A DNA stretch of 64,000 nt from assembly GCA_016125225.1 (NCBI GenBank), contig WGME01000007.1:248001-312000 (forward strand), written 5' to 3'. The notes beneath the pieces were generated by a model. It was not told where the DNA came from. It worked only from the letters and a program-made list of their open reading frames with translations, and did no database searches. Source of the stretch: a bacterium (GTDB taxonomy: Bacteria; Planctomycetota; Planctomycetia; Planctomycetales; Planctomycetaceae). Within the stretch, counting starts at the first letter, position 1. The number at the start of each line of letters is the position of its first letter. Positions 58,402 through 64,000 of the stretch are shown piece by piece. A program made the position numbers and the translations under genes.

Positions 58402-59526
58402 ATGACCGAGGTGATCGATCTCCGTCGAGCCGATGATCCGCGCGACGTGGTCCACCGGGTGTGCCACGCCTTGGCCGATGGCCAGCTGGTCGTCTTACCC
58501 ACGGAAACTCAATACACCATCGTGGGTTCTGCACTCAATGCCCAGGCGGTCGAGCGGTTGACGCAGGTGCGGCAGGGGCAGGCGGTCGACCTGGTGCTCA
58601 GGTCGGCTGACGAATCCCGCGACTACTGGGTCAATCCCCCTTCCGTCATTGATAAATTGAGCCGCCGCTGCTGGCCGGGTCCGGTTGTCCTGTCGATGGA
58701 ATCGTCGTCAGTCGGCGGGCTCTTTGCCCGCTTACCCTCAACCACGCGAGAGCTTTGGAACGCTTCAGCGATCCGTTTTCGCATACCGGCGGCACCGATC
58801 TGGAGTGAAATTCAACGACTGACACCCGCCCCGCTGGTCGCCTTGTCGGACAGCAGTGCCACCACCACACCCCCGCGTGAATCGGCGGCATGCTCTCAGA
58901 TATTCGGCGATTCGGCGGCCATCATGGTCGATGACGGGGCCTGCCGATATGGGGAAAACGCCACGGTCGTGCATGCCGCGTCCGATTGCTCGTGGACGGT
59001 GCAAGTACCCGGCATCGTCAGTGCCCGCAATGTCGGACGGCTGGCCAGCGAAGTCTACCTCTTTGTTTGCACGGGGAATACCTGTCGCAGCCCGATGGCC
59101 GAAGCAGTCTTTCGGCACATGCTTGCCCAGCGGCTCGATTGCCCGCCTGATGAACTGCTCGATTATGGCTACATGGTAGTCTCCGCTGGCCTCGCGGCCT
59201 CTGTCGGAGCGCCTGCCAGTTTTGAGTCGGTCGAGTTGCTGAAGGCCGTCGGGATCGACCTCAGGGAGCATGAAAGTCAGCCGTTAACCGAGCAGTTACT
59301 GATCCAGGCAGACCGCATCTATACGATGACGCGCCAGCACCGGGAAGCGATTCTGTCAGAGCGTCCCGACCTGCAGGAGCGCGTCCGATTATTGAGTTCC
59401 ACGGGCGGAGATATCTCCGATCCCATCGGAGGGGGGCCGAAAGTTTACCGGGCCTGCCTCGAGCAGATTGAGCACGAATTGCAGTTGATCCTCGATCAAC
59501 TCCCTACGAAGGCAAAGCCGGCATGA
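58402..59526 (+). CDS. Sua5/YrdC domain fused to low-molecular-weight phosphotyrosine phosphatase
   Basis: The 374-residue two-domain protein has an N-terminal Sua5/YciO/YrdC-type domain (about 1-205) with VVLPTETQYTIVGSALN, a variant of the PTDTvYGLg motif, CWPGPVVLSM and a degenerate central part. The C-terminal LMW-PTP domain (about 215-370) has the complete P-loop VCTGNTCRSPMAEAVFRHML and the general acid Asp in DISDPIGGGPKVYR. Such phosphatases dephosphorylate protein tyrosine or arginine. The YrdC half may bind RNA or nucleotides; t6A synthesis is uncertain because the motif departs from the Sua5 consensus. The stop overlaps the rpiB start by four bases. Confidence 0.85.
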   Translation: MTEVIDLRRADDPRDVVHRVCHALADGQLVVLPTETQYTIVGSALNAQAVERLTQVRQGQAVDLVLRSADESRDYWVNPPSVIDKLSRRCWPGPVVLSMESSSVGGLFARLPSTTRELWNASAIRFRIPAAPIWSEIQRLTPAPLVALSDSSATTTPPRESAACSQIFGDSAAIMVDDGACRYGENATVVHAASDCSWTVQVPGIVSARNVGRLASEVYLFVCTGNTCRSPMAEAVFRHMLAQRLDCPPDELLDYGYMVVSAGLAASVGAPASFESVELLKAVGIDLREHESQPLTEQLLIQADRIYTMTRQHREAILSERPDLQERVRLLSSTGGDISDPIGGGPKVYRACLEQIEHELQLILDQLPTKAKPA

Positions 59527-60011
59527 TGAGAATTGCAGTCGCCAGCGATCATCGTGGTTATCAAGTCAAATCCAAAATCCTGACGCAGATCCAGGAATTG
59601 GGGCACGAACCGATCGACTTGGGACCCGACAGCCCGGAAAGTGTTGACTACCCCGATTTCGCCGCGATGGTGGCCGGTGCCGTCTCCCGTCGAGAAGCCG
59701 ACCGTGGCATCTTGATCTGTGGGACGGGCATGGGCATGTCGATTGTCGCGAACAAATTTTGCGGTGTCCGGGCGGTGCCCTGCCATGACGACTTAACAGC
59801 GGAAATGAGCCGCCGTCATAATGATGCCAACGTTTTGTGCCTCTCTGCCGACCTGTTAGGGGAACGTCTGGTCACTCGCATGGTGGAATTGTGGCTGACT
59901 ACAGAATTTGAGGGGGGCCGGCATGCCCGCCGACTCGAAAAAATCTCGCAATTCGAGTATCAGAATGGCTGTCCGTTACCGACGCCGCGTACGCCCCCCG
60001 CGACGAACTGA
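59523..60011 (+). CDS. rpiB: Ribose-5-phosphate isomerase B
   Basis: The 162-residue enzyme interconverts ribose 5-phosphate and ribulose 5-phosphate in the cytoplasm. It shows IAVASDHRGYQVK, DLGPDSPESVDYPDFA, GILICGTGMGMSIVANK with the catalytic Cys in the LICGTG loop, and HNDANVLCLSADLLGE. The C-terminus has a short extra tail (PLPTPRTPPATN). The start is ATG 59523, overlapping the upstream gene (ATGATGA), or the next ATG at 59526. gcvH follows after 80 bases. Confidence 0.95.
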   Translation: MMRIAVASDHRGYQVKSKILTQIQELGHEPIDLGPDSPESVDYPDFAAMVAGAVSRREADRGILICGTGMGMSIVANKFCGVRAVPCHDDLTAEMSRRHNDANVLCLSADLLGERLVTRMVELWLTTEFEGGRHARRLEKISQFEYQNGCPLPTPRTPPATN

Positions 60012-60091
60012 CGTTTGTCGATCAGGCGACCACCAGCAAAATGGTTGTAACAAAATCCTCGACACTGAGGTTCTCCAACGGAGTTTGATTT

Positions 60092-60481
60092 GTGAGTGCA
60101 CCGGAAGGCTTGAAGTATTCCAAGACGCATGAATGGGTGGCCATCACCGGCGATAAGGCTCGCGTGGGCATCACCGATTTCGCCGTGCAACTGCTCAGCG
60201 ATCTCGTGTATGTCGACTTGCCTAAAGTAGGGCAGTCGATCACCCAGTCTCAGCCGTTCGGCGAAATCGAAAGCGTGAAACACGTCAGCGATTTGTATGC
60301 CCCGGTGGCGGGCACTGTGACGGCTGTCAACACTGAACTGCCAAACCAGCTCGAACTGCTGAATCAGTCGCCCTTTGAAAAAGGCTGGATGATTGAAGTG
60401 CAGCTCACGCAACCGGCCGACCTCAGTGGTCTGCTGGATGCCGACGCCTACACTGCCCATTGTGCGACCGAAGGTCATTGA
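60092..60481 (+). CDS. gcvH: Glycine cleavage system H protein
   Basis: The 129-residue lipoyl carrier moves the aminomethyl group between P and T proteins. It contains YSKTHEWVAITGDKARVGIT, LVYVDLPKVGQSI and GEIESVK63-HVSDLYAPVAGTV, with Lys63 as lipoylation site. The start is GTG 60092. It is first of the gcvH-gcvPA-gcvPB-lipoate ligase series; gcvT is not in front of it. Confidence 0.96.
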   Translation: MSAPEGLKYSKTHEWVAITGDKARVGITDFAVQLLSDLVYVDLPKVGQSITQSQPFGEIESVKHVSDLYAPVAGTVTAVNTELPNQLELLNQSPFEKGWMIEVQLTQPADLSGLLDADAYTAHCATEGH

Positions 60482-60572
60482 TCGTCGCACGGCTCGACTT
60501 TGCAATCTCTCATAGCCTGCGTGTCACTAGCGGGCTGCTGGGAAATGTGCGACCATCTTTGAAGGATGATTT

Positions 60573-61925
60573 GTGCCGTATTTGTACAACACGGCGGAAC
60601 AGCGAACGGCCATGCTGGACCGCATTGGCGTCGATTCCGTCGCGACTCTGCTCGAACAGATTCCTCAGGCCCTGCAACTGCATCGCCCGCTCGATTTACC
60701 GGCCCCGCTCACCGAAATCGCGTTGGAGCAACGGCTGCGTCAACTGGCTGACCGCAGCACCGGGGCGGCTGATCGCGTCTGCTTCCTTGGCGGCGGGGCT
60801 TATGAGCACTTCATCCCGTCGGTGATCGATGAACTCACGGGCCGTGGCGAATTTTATACGGCCTACACACCCTATCAGGCGGAAGCTTCGCAGGGGACAT
60901 TGCAGGCATTTTTTGAGTTCCAGTCGTTGATCTGCGAACTCACCGAGATGGATGTCTCGAACGCCAGCGTGTACGACGGCGCCAGTGCCATCGCCGAAGC
61001 CGTCCTCATGTCGATGCGGGTCACGGGCCGCAAAAGCCGGGTCGTCTTCGCCGGAGCTGTGCATCCCGAATCGATTTCCACGGTTCGCACCTATGTGCAA
61101 CATCTGGGCTGTGAAGTCGTTTGCACGCCATTGTCCGCGGGTGTGATTGATCGCGACCAACTCTCAGCGGCTCTGACCGATCAAACGGCCTGCGTCATCG
61201 TGCAGAGTCCGAACTTTCTGGGGGGCATCGAGGATGTCACCGCGATCAGTGAACTGGCCCACAAAGCTGGAGCGCTCTGTGTGCAGTCGTTTAATCCCAT
61301 CAGCCTCGGTTTGTTGAAACGCCCGGGAGCTTGCGGGGTTGATATCGCCGTGGCGGAAGGCCAGTCCTTGGGCATTCCGCTGCAATTTGGTGGCCCTTAT
61401 CTCGGGCTCTTCACCTGCCGCAGCGAACACGTCCGCAAACTGCCGGGACGATTGATTGGTGAAACGGTCGATCGCCAGGGCAAACGCTGCTTCGTGCTCA
61501 ATCTGCAGGCCCGTGAACAGCACATCCGACGAGACAAAGCCACGAGCAACATCTGCACCAACCAGGGGCTGATGGCCTTACGCGCCACCATCTACCTGGC
61601 CACGCTCGGTCCGCAGGGAATTCGCGAAGTCGCGGAACTTTGCTGTCAGAAGGCCCACTATGCAGCGAAGCAACTGGCCCAAGTGGCTGGGTTGCCACTG
61701 ATGTCCACGGCTCCGTTCTTCCAAGAATTTGCCGTGCGTTGTACCGATCCGGCTGCAGTCATAACCAAGGCCCAACAGGCTGGATTTGATGTCGGCCCGC
61801 TGCTCAGCCGGTTTGCCCCGATCAGCGGTCTCTCGGTCGAGGATCAGGCGCAAGGCTTACTGGTTGCGGTGACGGAATGTCGGTCCCGTGACGAAATCGA
61901 TCGACTGGTAGAAGTTCTGGCCTGA
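60573..61925 (+). CDS. gcvPA: Glycine dehydrogenase (decarboxylating) subunit 1
   Basis: The 450-residue protein is the N-terminal half of the split P protein, a PLP enzyme that decarboxylates glycine. It shows RVCFLGGGAYEHFIPSVID, FYTAYTPYQAEASQGTLQAF, MDVSNASVYDGASAIAEAVL, QSPNFLGGIEDV and REQHIRRDKATSNICTNQGL (split here for reading). This half lacks the PLP lysine. The start is GTG 60573 with AAGGA 7 bases upstream. The stop at 61925 is 61 bases before gcvPB. Confidence 0.96.
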   Translation: MPYLYNTAEQRTAMLDRIGVDSVATLLEQIPQALQLHRPLDLPAPLTEIALEQRLRQLADRSTGAADRVCFLGGGAYEHFIPSVIDELTGRGEFYTAYTPYQAEASQGTLQAFFEFQSLICELTEMDVSNASVYDGASAIAEAVLMSMRVTGRKSRVVFAGAVHPESISTVRTYVQHLGCEVVCTPLSAGVIDRDQLSAALTDQTACVIVQSPNFLGGIEDVTAISELAHKAGALCVQSFNPISLGLLKRPGACGVDIAVAEGQSLGIPLQFGGPYLGLFTCRSEHVRKLPGRLIGETVDRQGKRCFVLNLQAREQHIRRDKATSNICTNQGLMALRATIYLATLGPQGIREVAELCCQKAHYAAKQLAQVAGLPLMSTAPFFQEFAVRCTDPAAVITKAQQAGFDVGPLLSRFAPISGLSVEDQAQGLLVAVTECRSRDEIDRLVEVLA

Positions 61926-61986
61926 CACGGCCAGTGATCGCGTCGCTGCTCACGCTGACCGTTCATTCTTGAGATCTTTGCGTTCC

Positions 61987-63462
<1,476 letters not shown>

Positions 63463-63505
63463 TGGCGAGGCGGCACCGACCTCACGTCATCGAACGGAAA
63501 CGCCC

Positions 63506-64000
63506 ATGTCCGCCCCCTGTCGGCTGATCATCGATGCGGAGCCTGTCGAGGGGCGTTGGAACATGGCCGTCGATGAGGCGCTATTGGAATCCGCAATCGC
63601 GGGCGGGCCGGCCACGCTTCGCTGGTACCGCTGGCAAATCCCGACATTATCGCTGGGATATTTCCAGGCTGCTGCCGAACTCGAGACGCGGACTGAATGG
63701 CAGACATTGCCGCGAGTGCGCCGCCTGACAGGTGGTGGGACCATTCTCCATGATCACGAATGGACCTACAGCTGCGTACTGCCCGCCAATCAGAAAATCG
63801 TCAAACATCCGTACGATTTGTATGACGTCATTCATCACGCGATCTGTCGTTGGTTTCAAGAGGCGTTACAGCTCACACTGAGCCTCCGCGGTGTGACCCG
63901 GCACGAAGCCACCGAGCCGACGTTGTGTTTCCTGCGGCAGGACAGTCACGATGTCTGCTACGGATCGCATAAAGTTCTCGGCAGTGCCCAACGACGTCGC
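63506..64000 (+). CDS. Lipoate-protein ligase/octanoyltransferase, partial at window edge
   Basis: At least 165 residues are encoded before the window ends with no stop. The start MSAPCRLIIDAEPVEGRWNM leads to AVDEALLES, LRWYRWQIPTLSLGYFQ, RRLTGGGTILHDHEWTYS (lipoyl-binding loop) and SHKVLGSAQRRR, which includes the catalytic Lys. This is the LplA/LipM type of the biotin/lipoate A/B ligase family. Following gcvH-gcvPA-gcvPB by 43 bases, it most likely lipoylates GcvH. Whether it uses free lipoate or transfers octanoate from a carrier cannot be told from this part. Confidence 0.9.
   Translation, partial: MSAPCRLIIDAEPVEGRWNMAVDEALLESAIAGGPATLRWYRWQIPTLSLGYFQAAAELETRTEWQTLPRVRRLTGGGTILHDHEWTYSCVLPANQKIVKHPYDLYDVIHHAICRWFQEALQLTLSLRGVTRHEATEPTLCFLRQDSHDVCYGSHKVLGSAQRRR

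Overview
The window looks like chromosomal DNA of a member of the Planctomycetota (Planctomycetales type, moderately high GC). The evidence is the gene content: a pilin-like DUF1559 protein, a paired DUF1549/DUF1553 cytochrome-like protein and DUF1501 Tat protein, a CRTAC1/ASPIC-UnbV protein next to a TPR protein, an ECF sigma factor tied to a Ser/Thr kinase, a sulfatase, and bacterial tetrahydromethanopterin (H4MPT) C1 genes (fae, mtd, mch). No RNA genes or CRISPR arrays were seen. I cannot name a genus from sequence alone.

Layout. 0-7.3 kb: a decayed IS21 element, a DUF1559 gene and a small lipoprotein each followed by a hairpin terminator, then minus-strand TPR and CRTAC1 genes and a decayed DDE transposase. 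7.3-11.3 kb: the PSCyt1/DUF1501 pair. 11.4-16.6 kb (minus): a signalling operon of ECF sigma factor, membrane-anchored protein and kinase-LRR receptor. 17.2 kb: a DUF892 ferritin-like protein. 18.6-30.7 kb: a 2963-residue cyclic beta-1,2-glucan synthase-like enzyme (GT84 plus GH94) followed by a DUF1854-type ABC exporter. 30.8-31.7 kb: an IS5-family element with terminal inverted repeats. 32-35.8 kb: a low-complexity Gly/Asn/Tyr-rich TPR protein, a SnoaL/SgcJ-like protein and an iron permease-family protein. 36.0-38.4 kb: a graveyard of an oxidoreductase fragment, IS3 and IS701 remnants and a broken tyrosine recombinase. 38.5-43.5 kb: sulfatase, mtd and fae (formaldehyde oxidation), a formyltransferase-like protein and a polysaccharide deacetylase. 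43.5-54.3 kb: NfeD-type membrane protease, priA, nadD, a hydantoinase/5-oxoprolinase fusion and a PHP-domain protein. 54.5-64 kb (plus): a Bax1-I protein, mch with an ATP-grasp ligase and an IMPase-like gene, a Sua5-LMW phosphatase fusion with rpiB, then gcvH-gcvPA-gcvPB and a lipoate ligase cut by the window edge.

How it fits together. Two C1 blocks bracket the right half: fae/mtd/mch handle formaldehyde bound to H4MPT, and the glycine cleavage genes feed methylene-tetrahydrofolate. The most distinctive system is the cyclic-glucan-synthase plus ABC exporter pair, which resembles the rhizobial NdvB/NdvA arrangement but uses a different exporter type. Many coordinates for starts were adjusted to ATG/GTG/TTG codons with visible Shine-Dalgarno sequences. 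All functional statements are by sequence recognition without database searches.
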